From: Lapidilactobacillus concavus DSM 17758
Lineage (GTDB): Bacteria; Bacillota; Bacilli; Lactobacillales; Lactobacillaceae
Direction of reading: 5' to 3'
NCBI RefSeq assembly: GCF_001435835.1
Contig: NZ_AZFX01000094.1
Location: forward strand, 14,161 to 78,160
Length of the DNA stretch: 64,000 nt
Shown: piece by piece, positions 35,369 through 44,516 of the stretch
Numbering within the stretch: position 1 is the stretch's first letter
How the letters are laid out: each line of letters starts with the position of its first letter
The notes under the pieces: model-generated
The model's database searches: none
Told to the model about the DNA's origin: nothing
Seen by the model: only the letters and a program-made list of their open reading frames with translations
Position numbers and translations under genes: made by a program

Positions 35369-35854
35369 GTGTCAGAGCAAGAATATAAACGTATCTTGGT
35401 CCCAGTTGATGGTTCTCCTGAAGCAGAGTTAGCGTTCACCAAAGCTAAACGCGTGGCCAAGACCAACAATGCCCACCTTGATATTTTAACAATTTTGGAT
35501 ACGAAACAATTTGTCGGTAATTACGGCGGTGGATTGACTGGTGATGCCATTTATCAAATTGCCGAGGATGCACAGAGCTACTTGGAAAATTTGAAGGCAA
35601 CCACGTTGAAACATGAAGGCTTTAAGGATGATGATATTGATATCCACGTGCGTTTTGGCAATCCAAAGATCGTCATCTCACGTGATTTCCCAGAGGATCA
35701 TCATAATGACCTGATCATGATCGGGGCAACGGGGTTGAACGCCATTGAACGTGTGCTCGTTGGCTCTGTCACTGAGTATGTCAATCGGCATGCACTCTGT
35801 GATGTGCTCATTGTCAGGACGGATTTAGAGAACGAGTACCATAAGGCAAAATAA
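35369..35854 (+). CDS. Universal stress protein, UspA family
   Basis: 161 residues. RILVPVDGSPEAELAF and the ATP-binding GATGLNAIERVLVGSVTEYV fit the ATP-binding UspA subclass (GxTGxxGxxxxxGSV). GTG 35369 follows AGGTG at 35359-35363. A terminator follows within 25 bases. Stress and growth-arrest roles are family knowledge only. Confidence 0.92.
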   Translation: MSEQEYKRILVPVDGSPEAELAFTKAKRVAKTNNAHLDILTILDTKQFVGNYGGGLTGDAIYQIAEDAQSYLENLKATTLKHEGFKDDDIDIHVRFGNPKIVISRDFPEDHHNDLIMIGATGLNAIERVLVGSVTEYVNRHALCDVLIVRTDLENEYHKAK

Positions 35855-35876
35855 AATGATGAAATAAGGTCGTCTA

Positions 35877-35910
35877 AGCTGTGACAAATTATTTTGTTGC
35901 GGCTTTTTTT
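35877..35910 (+). terminator. Terminator after UspA
   Basis: A 12-pair stem (35877-35888 with 35893-35904, three G-T pairs) with a 4-base loop, followed by seven T. Confidence 0.8.
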
Positions 35911-36025
35911 CTTTGATAACTTTTCGAGTGATTGAGTCTCAAAACGGGTAATTATAAAGTAGGAAGATTCATAAACAGATGCAATTAATAATCGGATTAA
36001 ATTTGAAACTGAGGGGCGTGTATCG

Positions 36026-36613
36026 ATGACTATTTTAGATGCCATGAAACGAGAACAAGCTTATAGTAGCTACAATAAAGACATGCCAAATGAGCTGCAG
36101 CGCCCTGCGAAAATGCTTTGTTGGCAATATAATCAAACTAGTCCAGAACAGACTGAGAAAAGGGCTGAGATACTGCAGCGTCTGTTAGGTGATTGTCATC
36201 CTCAAACGTTTATCGAACCTAGTTTCCATTGTGATTACGGCTTCAATATTCATACTAGTGGCCTCACAGTTGTCAACTATAATTGTGTCATTTTAGATAC
36301 TTCACCTGTACATATTGGTCAAAATGTTTTCATTGCGCCCGGTGTCTGTCTCGCTTGCTCAGGACATGCAATCGATGCTGAACAGCGAGCTGCAGGAATC
36401 GGCACCTCAAGTCCGATTACGATCGGTGATGATGTTTGGATTGGGGCAAATGTGACCGTCTGTGGTGGTGTGGAAATTGGTGAAGGCAGTGTGATTGGCG
36501 CGGGAAGCGTTGTGACGCGAACCATCCCAGCCGGTGTGATCGCGGTTGGAAATCCCTGTCGTGTCCTCAGAAAAATCACGGCAGCAGATCATCTCGAACC
36601 ATTACAATTCTAA
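36026..36613 (+). CDS. Sugar O-acetyltransferase (maltose/galactoside acetyltransferase family)
   Basis: 195 residues. The N-terminal Mac domain (about 1-60, ends with RLLGDC) and a left-handed beta-helix of hexapeptide repeats follow: VHIGQNVFIAPGVCLACSGHAID with the catalytic His, then ITIGDDVWIGANVTVCGGVEIGEGSVIGAGSVV (split). It moves acetyl from acetyl-CoA to sugars. Exact sugar is unknown. It stands alone after the usp terminator. Confidence 0.9.
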   Translation: MTILDAMKREQAYSSYNKDMPNELQRPAKMLCWQYNQTSPEQTEKRAEILQRLLGDCHPQTFIEPSFHCDYGFNIHTSGLTVVNYNCVILDTSPVHIGQNVFIAPGVCLACSGHAIDAEQRAAGIGTSSPITIGDDVWIGANVTVCGGVEIGEGSVIGAGSVVTRTIPAGVIAVGNPCRVLRKITAADHLEPLQF

Positions 36614-36749
36614 ATTAACGCTTATCGGTTCCAGCTGAGTCGTCAATCGCTGTAGTGAGTAAATACGGATCAGGGTGTTTGGGAATTGCTAAAATCACAT
36701 CGAACGACTCAATTTTGCAACGTTAATGCATTTTAAATGGAGGCAGACA

Positions 36750-37295
36750 ATGACAGATTGTCCTTGGGGTAGCGCAACACCAGAATTACAAATCTACCAT
36801 GATCAGGAGTGGGGAAAGCCACAATACGATCCTCAAAAACTATTTGAATTACTTTGTTTGGAAACTTATCAGGCTGGTTTAAGTTGGCAGACAGTCTTGA
36901 AGAAGCGTACGGCATTTCGAGAAGATTTCCTGCAGTTCGATCCTCAATCAGTCGCAAAAATGACTGACGCCGACATTGAGCGATTAATGCAGGATCCGCG
37001 GATCATCCGCAATCGTTTAAAGTTGACAGACACTGTCATCAATGCGCGAGCGTTGATTGAACTCGAAGCAATCGAAGGGTTTGAAACCTATCTATGGTCA
37101 TTTGTTGAGGGGCAGCCGATTGTTAACCAACCACTAACGGCGTCGGAGGTGCCTGCGCAATCGGCTTTATCGCAGCGAATTTCTAAAGACTTAAAGAAAC
37201 GCGGCTTTAAATTCGTTGGCCCAACGATTATCTACTCGTTCTTGCAAGGCGCTGGACTGATCAATGATCATCTTGTTGGTTGTTCTGCCAAGTAA
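36750..37295 (+). CDS. tag: DNA-3-methyladenine glycosylase I (TagI)
   Basis: 181 residues; it removes 3-methyladenine from alkylated DNA. The zinc snap is present: Cys 4 (MTDCPWG), His 17 (IYHDQEWG), His 174 and Cys 178 (INDHLVGC). LCLETYQAGLSWQTVL carries the catalytic pocket, and the C-terminal LKKRGFKFVGPTIIYSFLQ is characteristic. ATG 36750 has GGAGG 5 bases before the short spacer; the upstream ATG 36726 lacks such a site. Confidence 0.94.
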   Translation: MTDCPWGSATPELQIYHDQEWGKPQYDPQKLFELLCLETYQAGLSWQTVLKKRTAFREDFLQFDPQSVAKMTDADIERLMQDPRIIRNRLKLTDTVINARALIELEAIEGFETYLWSFVEGQPIVNQPLTASEVPAQSALSQRISKDLKKRGFKFVGPTIIYSFLQGAGLINDHLVGCSAK

Positions 37296-37333
37296 GCTTG
37301 CCTAATCAAACATACGTATGAAAAGGTGATTTG

Positions 37334-38521
37334 ATGTTTCTATTGATGCATTGGTTCAAACGTAAAATCAAAAATCAAACAGCACTCCAGCGACGAACAA
37401 GCTACGGTATTCTTGCAGGTTGTATTGGCTTGGGATCCAACCTAATTCTTTTCGTCATCAAGGTAATCATTGGACTGATTTCGGGTAGTATTTCGATTAT
37501 CACGGATGCGGTCAACAACTTGTCGGATACATTCTCGTCTGGACTGGCTATCATTGGTTTTAAGATGGCAGGGAAAAAGCCAGATCATGATCACCCATAT
37601 GGTCATGAACGGTCGGAGTCAATTGCTGGTTTTTTAATTTCAATCGTGATTACTTTTGTCGGCTTACAATTCGTGAAGTCGTCGTTAAGCCAGATCATTG
37701 CCCCCAATGTGGTGCATATGAGCTGGCCAATCTATGTCGTCTTAGTCATTTCAATTGGCCTCAAGTTGGCGCAGGTTATCGTGTATCATCAGATTGCTAA
37801 AGAAATTGAATCGGAGACTTTATTGGCGACGGCAAAAGATAGTTTGAATGATATCTATACGACTATTGCTGTTTTGTTCTCTGCTGTGATTCAAGCGCAA
37901 ACAGGTTGGCAATTGGATGGTTGGGTCGGTCTAGGCGTTGCAATTTATATTCTATTCAGTGCGGTGAGTCTGATTCGTACTTTTATTAGTGAGTTACTAG
38001 GTCATCAGCCGTCCAAACAACTGGTTGAAAACATGACGCATCAACTGGTTAATTATGATGATATTTTGGGTTATCATGATTTGCTGATTCATCAGTATGG
38101 TCCCAATACGATTTTTGCGTCCGTCCATATTGAGTTGGACAGCAGTTGGTCACTCGATCGCGCGCATCAAGTGACAGACCGAATCGAGCACGATTTTTGG
38201 CATCAATTACGAATCCATTTAGTGTGCCACTTGGATCCGATTGATATTAATAATAGAAAATATGCAAAGATTTATGAGGCCGTACAAGCCGTTGTGAAAC
38301 ATTATGATCTCGGCTTGACGACGCACGATTTTCACGTTGAGGAATTAGCAAATGAAGATGAGCTGATTCAGTTTGATGTCGTTGTGCCTGAAGAAATTAC
38401 GACCAGCGACGATGAATTATTGGTTTCCATTAATCATGACCTACGTCAAATCTTGGGTGATGTCACCGCTGAAGTGACTTTTGATCATCATTATATGGGT
38501 GATGATCATACCTTGATTTGA
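37334..38521 (+). CDS. Cation diffusion facilitator (zinc/cobalt/manganese efflux)
   Basis: 395 residues. Six membrane helices, DAVNNLSDTFSS in helix 2 and DHDHPYGHERSES at the helix-2/3 loop, which includes the site-A Asp/His. A further site is DSLNDIYTT. A cytoplasmic domain (about 215-390) forms the dimer. The antiport of a divalent metal for protons is known for the family; the metal here is unknown. ATG 37334 follows AAAGGTGA. Confidence 0.9.
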   Translation: MFLLMHWFKRKIKNQTALQRRTSYGILAGCIGLGSNLILFVIKVIIGLISGSISIITDAVNNLSDTFSSGLAIIGFKMAGKKPDHDHPYGHERSESIAGFLISIVITFVGLQFVKSSLSQIIAPNVVHMSWPIYVVLVISIGLKLAQVIVYHQIAKEIESETLLATAKDSLNDIYTTIAVLFSAVIQAQTGWQLDGWVGLGVAIYILFSAVSLIRTFISELLGHQPSKQLVENMTHQLVNYDDILGYHDLLIHQYGPNTIFASVHIELDSSWSLDRAHQVTDRIEHDFWHQLRIHLVCHLDPIDINNRKYAKIYEAVQAVVKHYDLGLTTHDFHVEELANEDELIQFDVVVPEEITTSDDELLVSINHDLRQILGDVTAEVTFDHHYMGDDHTLI

Positions 38522-38620
38522 GTGAATAAGCGTTAATGGCTGCGAATCAATTTGTCGAAAGAGCTTGTTTACTGAACCAGAGGCTTGTAAAATGAAAGAG
38601 AAACAACGAGGAGGACATTC

Positions 38621-39115
38621 ATGGAACGCGATGTCATTAAGCAATATGCAGATTGGTTAGAGCAAAATAGCAGCGATATTATTGCACGCCGAATCGCATT
38701 TGATGCTCAAAAACTATTTGATCTAGTTCAACAACTTGGAATTCTTGATCGTCCTGTGAACGATTATCTCACGATGAGTCAGGATGATTATTACCGAACA
38801 GTTTCTGACCATAAGTTAACGCTGCAAGGTGAGGATGAACCCATGAGTCACCTGCAGGATCGCATTTTGATCAATCATGTAGATGGTTCACTGACTGAGA
38901 ATAATCTCAACTTTGCCTATAATCACGAAGATAACTTCACTGGCGGTTATTCCGCACGCCAAGATCTCAATTTGATTACTTACGGGTTAGAAGTGGTTGG
39001 CGCTGTTGTCGCCATCAGTGGTTCAGAATTTATCAAGAGTCATCTTTCAAAGGACGCCGTGATCAGTTTATTATTGGCAGCTCATTCACTCAATGAATGG
39101 CAAGCAAAAAATTAA
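38621..39115 (+). CDS. Conserved unknown protein, 164 residues
   Basis: A soluble, acidic protein without signal or membrane segment that I do not recognise. It begins MERDVIKQYADWLEQNSSD, has LQDRILINHVDGSLTENN and ends in a helix-rich segment with LEVVGAVVAISGSEFI. GAGGAGG precedes ATG 38621, so translation looks good. A strong terminator follows 10 bases after the stop. Single-gene unit between the CDF gene and convergent lysC. Confidence 0.75.
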   Translation: MERDVIKQYADWLEQNSSDIIARRIAFDAQKLFDLVQQLGILDRPVNDYLTMSQDDYYRTVSDHKLTLQGEDEPMSHLQDRILINHVDGSLTENNLNFAYNHEDNFTGGYSARQDLNLITYGLEVVGAVVAISGSEFIKSHLSKDAVISLLLAAHSLNEWQAKN

Positions 39116-39125
39116 AGCAAAAAAT

Positions 39126-39152
39126 AAAACGACAAGTCATTGTCGTTTTTTT
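39126..39152. terminator. Bidirectional terminator between the unknown gene and lysC
   Basis: AAAACGACAA (39126-39135) pairs with TTGTCGTTTT (39140-39149), 4-base loop, followed by T. The A flank serves the opposite direction, for lysC. Confidence 0.9.
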
Positions 39153-39171
39153 GTACTCGTTTGAAGTGAGG

Positions 39172-40551
39172 TCAATCTTTGGTGGTGACGTCTTGATGCT
39201 GTTCGCTGAGCGTGTAGATTGCTCGAACGGCTTCTTCTGCCTGTTCTGCGTGAACACCGATCATTAAACTGATTCTCGAGGCGCCTTGGTTGATCATTAA
39301 AGGAATGATGTTTTTTTCGGAGAACTTGGTCATGATTATTGCCAAGAGATCTGCGTGTAAGTAGAGTCCCTCACCGACAATCATTAACACCGCGAAATCA
39401 TCGAACCAGCGAAGTTGATCTGGGTGAACCTCAGCTTTGAGATCAGTTAAGAGGCGTTCTTTAAGATGTCCGGGTAATTGATCCTTATTGATGACAATTG
39501 TGAGGTCATCAATGCCAGAAGGCAGATATTCATAGCTGATTGAGTATTTACGCAGAATTTTTAGGAGCCGAAAGGTAAAACCAACTTCGGTGTTCATCAA
39601 GTAACGATGTAGATAAAGACCGATATAATTTTTGTTCAAGGCAATCCCAGTAATGCGGTGATGATGATTGATATCTTTATCGGGCACGATCAGCGTGCCA
39701 GGTGCCGTCGGGTCGTTGGTGTTCTTGATATTGACTTGAATGCCAACGTCGATAACCGGCAAGATGGCTTCGTGGTTGAAAACGGAGAAGCCAGAATAAG
39801 CAAGTTCGCGCATTTCTCGGTAAGTGAGTGTATTAATTGCACGAGGATGAGCAACAATTTTAGGATCCACGGCATACACACAAGAAACGTCAGTAAAGTT
39901 TTCGTAGAGATCAGCGTGGAAGCCACGAGCTAGAATTGACCCGGTGATATCGGAACCACCCCGGGCAAATGTTGTGATCTGGCCTTGCTGGTCGTAAGCA
40001 AAAAAGCCAGGAACAATGATGATTTCGTCAGGTGTAAGTTGAAAATCAGCGATGTGGGCATAACTTTCTTCGCGGATACGAACAGCCTGGGGTTGGCCAT
40101 CGACGATCAATCCAAGGTCACGCGGGCTCACGAATCGAGCGGGTAAGCCTAAATGCTGCATCACTGCTGAGATTAGTTTGGCATTCATGAATTCACCCTG
40201 TGCCATCAGTGCGGCGTATAAATAATGAATATCAGGATAAACTCGCTGAATAATTAGGTCGAGATGTTTTTGGAGATAGTCGACGGTTTCTGCAGGTAAG
40301 CCAAAATAGGTCGCAATTTCTTGATAACGCGCAATAATTTGGGCTGCAATTGGCTGGGTACTGAGGCCATCAACGACGCGATCAGCGAGCTGCTGGAGAA
40401 GATCGGTGACTTTAACGTCATCAGATTGGCGTTTACCTGGGGCAGAAACGACCATGACGCGGCGGTCAGCGTCTGCCGTGACAATGGCGATGGCGCGTTG
40501 AACTTGTGCACCAGTTGCGAGAGAAGTCCCGCCGAATTTGATCACTTTCAT
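39172..40551 (-). CDS. lysC: Aspartate kinase
   Basis: 459 residues; it phosphorylates aspartate, the first step to lysine, DAP, threonine and methionine. KFGGTSLATG is the nucleotide motif, and FARGGSDITGS the substrate loop. C-terminal ACT domains (about 300-450) are regulatory; ISMIGVHAEQA type sequences bind the feedback amino acid. This long form without homoserine dehydrogenase corresponds to a monofunctional enzyme. It diverges from the dap operon across 316 bases that carry promoters in both directions. Confidence 0.93.
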   Translation of the reverse strand: MKVIKFGGTSLATGAQVQRAIAIVTADADRRVMVVSAPGKRQSDDVKVTDLLQQLADRVVDGLSTQPIAAQIIARYQEIATYFGLPAETVDYLQKHLDLIIQRVYPDIHYLYAALMAQGEFMNAKLISAVMQHLGLPARFVSPRDLGLIVDGQPQAVRIREESYAHIADFQLTPDEIIIVPGFFAYDQQGQITTFARGGSDITGSILARGFHADLYENFTDVSCVYAVDPKIVAHPRAINTLTYREMRELAYSGFSVFNHEAILPVIDVGIQVNIKNTNDPTAPGTLIVPDKDINHHHRITGIALNKNYIGLYLHRYLMNTEVGFTFRLLKILRKYSISYEYLPSGIDDLTIVINKDQLPGHLKERLLTDLKAEVHPDQLRWFDDFAVLMIVGEGLYLHADLLAIIMTKFSEKNIIPLMINQGASRISLMIGVHAEQAEEAVRAIYTLSEQHQDVTTKD

Positions 40552-40652
40552 GTTGATTACCTAACTTTCTGCGTGTGGAACGGCTGTGGCGGTTGTAATG
40601 AATTTGACGAAGCAAAAACCATGTAACCAATTCACATTGCCTAATTGACTTC

Positions 40653-40681
40653 ATGCTAGCGAAAAAAGATGAACAATTCAA
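40653..40681 (-). promoter_or_regulatory. Candidate lysC promoter
   Basis: On the minus strand TTGAAT (40676-40681), 17 bases, TAGCAT (40653-40658). The leader to lysC is about 95 bases; no lysine riboswitch or T-box is recognised in it. Confidence 0.45.
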
Positions 40682-40803
40682 GAAATAATTTTGTGGATTT
40701 TGTGTGAATTAACTGGGTCATCGTCATTCTTTCTTCACACCGTTTTGGTAAACTAAGATTGAACAATTAAAGCAAGAAATATTGAGGCTCAAACGCCCTT
40801 AGT

Positions 40804-40832
40804 TTGCGAATGGCGAGGGAACAGACTATACT
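40804..40832 (+). promoter_or_regulatory. dap operon promoter
   Basis: TTGCGA (40804-40809), 17 bases, TATACT (40827-40832). The leader is about 30 bases and includes the GGAGG before dapH, so there is no room for a riboswitch after the start site. Confidence 0.65.
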
Positions 40833-40867
40833 TTTTTTAAACTAAAAATTTACGGAGGAATGACGAG

Positions 40868-41584
40868 ATGGCACAGAAATTTCAGCCCGAACAAATTATT
40901 GAATACATTGCTAATTCACCTAAAAAAACACCAATGCACGTGATTTTTGCGGGGGAGGTTGCGCGATTAACACCAGTGCCTGAAACAATCGAGAGTTTCT
41001 TAGACGTCAAAACTGGTCAGTTATTCGGCGATGCCGGTACGATTCAGCCATGGCTCGCCGAGAACCAAACAGTGATCACAAAAATTCATTGCGAAGTTAC
41101 CGGTCGTAATACGGGTGTGCCACTCTTAGATATCCAATCAATCAATGCCAGAATTGAACCCGGTGCGATTATCCGCGAACATGTGACGATTGATGACAAC
41201 GCCGTAATCATGATGGGAGCTGTCATTAACATTGGTGCAGTGATTGGCAAAGGGACAATGATCGACATGGGCGCAGTGCTCGGTGGACGAGCAACGGTTG
41301 GACAGCACTGCCATATTGGTGCTGGTGCTGTTCTGGCTGGCGTTGTTGAGCCTGCCTCCGCAACACCGGTCATCATTGAAGACGACGTCCTTGTTGGCGC
41401 GAACGCCGTTGTGCTGGAAGGCGTGCACGTTGGCAAGGGTGCTGTCGTGGCAGCAGGTGCCATCGTGGTGAATGACGTGCCAGATAATGCAGTCGTTGCG
41501 GGTGTCCCAGCTAAGATCATCAAGATGAAAGATGAAAAGACATGGCACAAAACAGGCTTGATCGATGCCTTGCGTCAATTATAG
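40868..41584 (+). CDS. dapH: Tetrahydrodipicolinate N-acetyltransferase
   Basis: 238 residues; it acetylates 2,3,4,5-tetrahydrodipicolinate with acetyl-CoA. The N-terminal domain (about 1-90) precedes a left-handed beta-helix with [20 protein letters not shown] and [19 protein letters not shown] (each part under the motif). [11 protein letters not shown] is the usual end. It is first in the operon that uses the acetylase branch. GGAGG precedes ATG 40868. Confidence 0.95.
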   Translation: MAQKFQPEQIIEYIANSPKKTPMHVIFAGEVARLTPVPETIESFLDVKTGQLFGDAGTIQPWLAENQTVITKIHCEVTGRNTGVPLLDIQSINARIEPGAIIREHVTIDDNAVIMMGAVINIGAVIGKGTMIDMGAVLGGRATVGQHCHIGAGAVLAGVVEPASATPVIIEDDVLVGANAVVLEGVHVGKGAVVAAGAIVVNDVPDNAVVAGVPAKIIKMKDEKTWHKTGLIDALRQL

Positions 41585-41659
41585 TCCTGAGAAATCACCA
41601 TCCACAATGTTTCTGATTTTTGATTGAGACGTTCAAAGGTATTGAAGGGAAGTCATGAG

Positions 41660-42829
41660 TTGACTGATTTTAGCCATGATTTAAAGACAGATGAATTGAT
41701 CAAGATTCGACGTGACTTACACGCGATTCCTGAATTGGCCCTGCATGAAACTCTAACTCATACGTATCTGTTGCAGGTACTGACGGCTTGGCAAACCGAG
41801 CGAATGATGATCAAGATGATTCCTGAAGTCCCGACGGCGATATTGGTACGCCTACAGGGGACGGATCCCCAACGTACGATTGGTTACCGGACAGATATAG
41901 ACGCGTTACCTATCACTGAAGAGACAGGGCTGCCATTTCAGTCCACGTTACCCGGACAAATGCACGCGTGTGGGCATGATGTTCATATGACGGTCGCACT
42001 GGGCATTCTACGACACTTTATTAACCACCCGCCAAAAGACAATTTGATTTTTTTCTTTCAACCTGCGGAAGAAGCGGATTATGGCGGCTATCGCGTCTAT
42101 CAGGCCGGCGCGTTTGAAGGAGAGTGGCGCCCGGATGAATTCTTTGCACTTCATGATGATCCCGCACGTCCGGCTGGACAAATCGCCACACGAATGGGAA
42201 CACTCTTTGCCGGGACGACTGAGATTCATCTGACGTTTACAGGCCAAAGCGGCCATGCAGCTTATCCACAGCTGGCACAAGATGCGCTGGTTGCAGCAAG
42301 TGCGTTTGTGATGCAGGTGCAGACGGTTGTTTCACGGAACGTGGATCCTGTTCGCGGTGGTGTTGTGACGATTGGGAGTTTGCATGCGGGCGAAGTGATG
42401 AATGTGATTGCTGGCGAGGCAAAACTAGCCGGAACGATTCGAGCCTTTCGTCAATCGGATATTCTGATGATGCAGCAACGTGTTCGCGAAATTGCAGAAG
42501 GCGTCGCACAGACTTATGGCATAAAAGCTGACTTGAAATTGATTCAGGGTGGCTATATGCCGGTAGAAAATGCGGCTGCACTGACTACCGATTTAATCAG
42601 TTTTATGACGAAAGACCCCACCATTGATTTTGCCCTTGCTGAACCGGCAATGACCGGCGAAGACTTCGGCTTTTTGACGCAGAAGTTTCCAGGTACAATG
42701 GTCTGGCTTGGCGTTAATGATCCGAAACATACGTTGCACAGCGCACAACTAAATCCCGATGAACAAGCATTACAGCCCGGGGTAGCAGCCTTTGTACGTT
42801 ATCTGGAACATCGGATGTCCATCGATTAA
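41660..42829 (+). CDS. dapL: N-acetyldiaminopimelate deacetylase
   Basis: 389 residues, peptidase M20 family. It removes acetyl from N-acetyl-LL-DAP. Metal motif ACGHDVHM (about residues 97-104), FFFQPAEEA with the catalytic Glu, and EDFGFL near the end. The start is uncertain: TTG 41660 has AAGGGA at 41645-41650, whereas the in-frame TTG at 41624 has no site. It lies 75 bases after dapH in the same direction. The gene symbol dapL is also used for an aminotransferase; here it means the deacetylase. Confidence 0.9.
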   Translation: MTDFSHDLKTDELIKIRRDLHAIPELALHETLTHTYLLQVLTAWQTERMMIKMIPEVPTAILVRLQGTDPQRTIGYRTDIDALPITEETGLPFQSTLPGQMHACGHDVHMTVALGILRHFINHPPKDNLIFFFQPAEEADYGGYRVYQAGAFEGEWRPDEFFALHDDPARPAGQIATRMGTLFAGTTEIHLTFTGQSGHAAYPQLAQDALVAASAFVMQVQTVVSRNVDPVRGGVVTIGSLHAGEVMNVIAGEAKLAGTIRAFRQSDILMMQQRVREIAEGVAQTYGIKADLKLIQGGYMPVENAAALTTDLISFMTKDPTIDFALAEPAMTGEDFGFLTQKFPGTMVWLGVNDPKHTLHSAQLNPDEQALQPGVAAFVRYLEHRMSID

Positions 42830-42857
42830 TCATCAACATGAATAGAGGAGTGATTCT

Positions 42858-43730
42858 GTGTTAGAGAATCAAAGAATTTTAACCGCCTTAATTACACCAT
42901 TTACAGATAAAAATGAGATTGACTACTTAGCACTTGATGCCCTGACTGATCGCCTGATCCAAGAGCATAGTGATGGTTTCGTCATCGGTGCCACCACGGG
43001 TGAGTCACCAACTTTGACTCATGATGAAAAAATTGAATTGTTTAACCACTTCACAACCTATGTCGGCAATCGTGCGGTTGTGGTTGCGAATGTGGGTAAT
43101 AATAATACGGCGGAGTCAGTTAATTTAGCCAGAGAAGTGAGTGCGATTGCTGGCATCACTGCAGTCCTCGCCGTTAATCCTTATTACAGTAAGCCGAGTC
43201 AAGCAGGCATGAAGGCTCATTTTATTGCCATTGCTGAAGCCTCGGCCGTTCCCGTTATGCTATACAACATCCCTGGACGAACTGTTGTGAGGCTAGACAA
43301 TGAAACGTTGATCGAGTTAGCTAAACATCCCAATATTCAAGGGGTTAAGCAATGCACCACGGTTAGTGATCTGCAGTATTTAGTTGAGCATACGGATCCG
43401 GATTTCGCTGTTTATACCGGCGAAGACACGCAGACGTTAGCGGCGCTCCGAGTGGGTGCGCGCGGCGTTATCTCGGTCGCTTCACACGTGTATGGCAACG
43501 AAATGCACGACATGATCACAGCTGCTGAGCACGGCGAAGACCAGCTTGCGGATGAGAAAATGGCACGGCTAGCACCACGTATGGATGCTTTCTTCGCATT
43601 TCCTTCACCAGCACCAGTTAAAATGGTTCTCGCAGCACGCGGTGAGATCAGAAATAATCTGCGTTTGCCAATGATTCCCCTAACTAAGAATGAGGCAGCA
43701 GAAGTCAATACGATTTTGGAGGCGGAGTAG
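42858..43730 (+). CDS. dapA: 4-hydroxy-tetrahydrodipicolinate synthase
   Basis: 290 residues; it condenses aspartate semialdehyde with pyruvate. GATTGESPTLTHDEK (nucleophile loop), YYSKPSQ and the Tyr in LYNIPGRT, and the Schiff-base Lys in IQGVKQCTT are all present. GTG 42858 has GAGGAG 7 bases upstream. dapB follows after 2 bases. Confidence 0.96.
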   Translation: MLENQRILTALITPFTDKNEIDYLALDALTDRLIQEHSDGFVIGATTGESPTLTHDEKIELFNHFTTYVGNRAVVVANVGNNNTAESVNLAREVSAIAGITAVLAVNPYYSKPSQAGMKAHFIAIAEASAVPVMLYNIPGRTVVRLDNETLIELAKHPNIQGVKQCTTVSDLQYLVEHTDPDFAVYTGEDTQTLAALRVGARGVISVASHVYGNEMHDMITAAEHGEDQLADEKMARLAPRMDAFFAFPSPAPVKMVLAARGEIRNNLRLPMIPLTKNEAAEVNTILEAE

Positions 43731-43732
43731 TC

Positions 43733-44482
43733 ATGGCAAACGTCTTTATTGGTGGTATTCATGGAAGTATGGGTCGGCGCGTCCAAGCCGCCATCGATGC
43801 AACTGATGACTTGAAAGTTGTCGGTGGGCTGGATCGTCAGACGAATCTGGCCAGTCAGCTTCCAGTTTTTCAAAAAGTTGAGGACATTAATGTTCAAGCC
43901 GATGTCTGGGTCGACTTTACGATTGCATCGGTCGCAAAAGTGAACGCTGAATGGGCATTGCAGCATGATTTCAACGTGATTATTGGCACGAGTGGTTTAG
44001 ATCAAGCTGACTTTAAGGCGTTGGGTCAATTAGCGGTGGCACATCACCAGCGCTTATTGATTGTACCGAATTTCGCGATTTCAGCCGTGCTGTTAATGCA
44101 ATTTGCTGAAAAGGCTGCACAATATTTTCCGGACGCAGAGGTGGTCGAGGCACACCATGCCGACAAAGTCGATTCGCCTTCGGGTACGGCGAGAGCGACC
44201 GCACAATTGATTAGCGCTGCTCGTCAAAAATCACCAATCGCCCCAGAAGAAACCAGTCAACCCGCACGTGGTGAATGGGTGGATGATGTCCCTGTGCACG
44301 CTTTGCGTTTACCTGGCTATGTCGCCCAAGAGGAAGTTTTGTTTGGTGGTCAGGGCGAGAGTCTGAGTATCAAACAAGTCTCGTTTGATCGCTCTTCGTT
44401 CATGCCTGGCGTTCTCTTGGCGGTACGCCAAATTAGAACATTACCTGAAGGCTTAACGGTTGGATTAGACGCCTTGCTGTAA
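43733..44482 (+). CDS. dapB: 4-hydroxy-tetrahydrodipicolinate reductase
   Basis: 249 residues. N-terminal nucleotide loop GGIHGSMGRRVQ (variant of GxxGxMG), WVDFTIAS, GTSGL, NFAISAVL and the catalytic EAHHADKVDSPSGTA. It reduces hydroxytetrahydrodipicolinate with NAD(P)H. Close spacing to dapA shows the operon. Confidence 0.96.
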   Translation: MANVFIGGIHGSMGRRVQAAIDATDDLKVVGGLDRQTNLASQLPVFQKVEDINVQADVWVDFTIASVAKVNAEWALQHDFNVIIGTSGLDQADFKALGQLAVAHHQRLLIVPNFAISAVLLMQFAEKAAQYFPDAEVVEAHHADKVDSPSGTARATAQLISAARQKSPIAPEETSQPARGEWVDDVPVHALRLPGYVAQEEVLFGGQGESLSIKQVSFDRSSFMPGVLLAVRQIRTLPEGLTVGLDALL

Positions 44483-44516
44483 ATGAATTTTGGTTGTATT
44501 AAGAAAGGATCTTTTC

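Noticed and set aside
40552-40867. Lysine riboswitch or T-box between lysC and dapH
   Set aside because: No L-box core, no T-box AGGGTGG motif, and the dap leader is too short after the apparent promoter.
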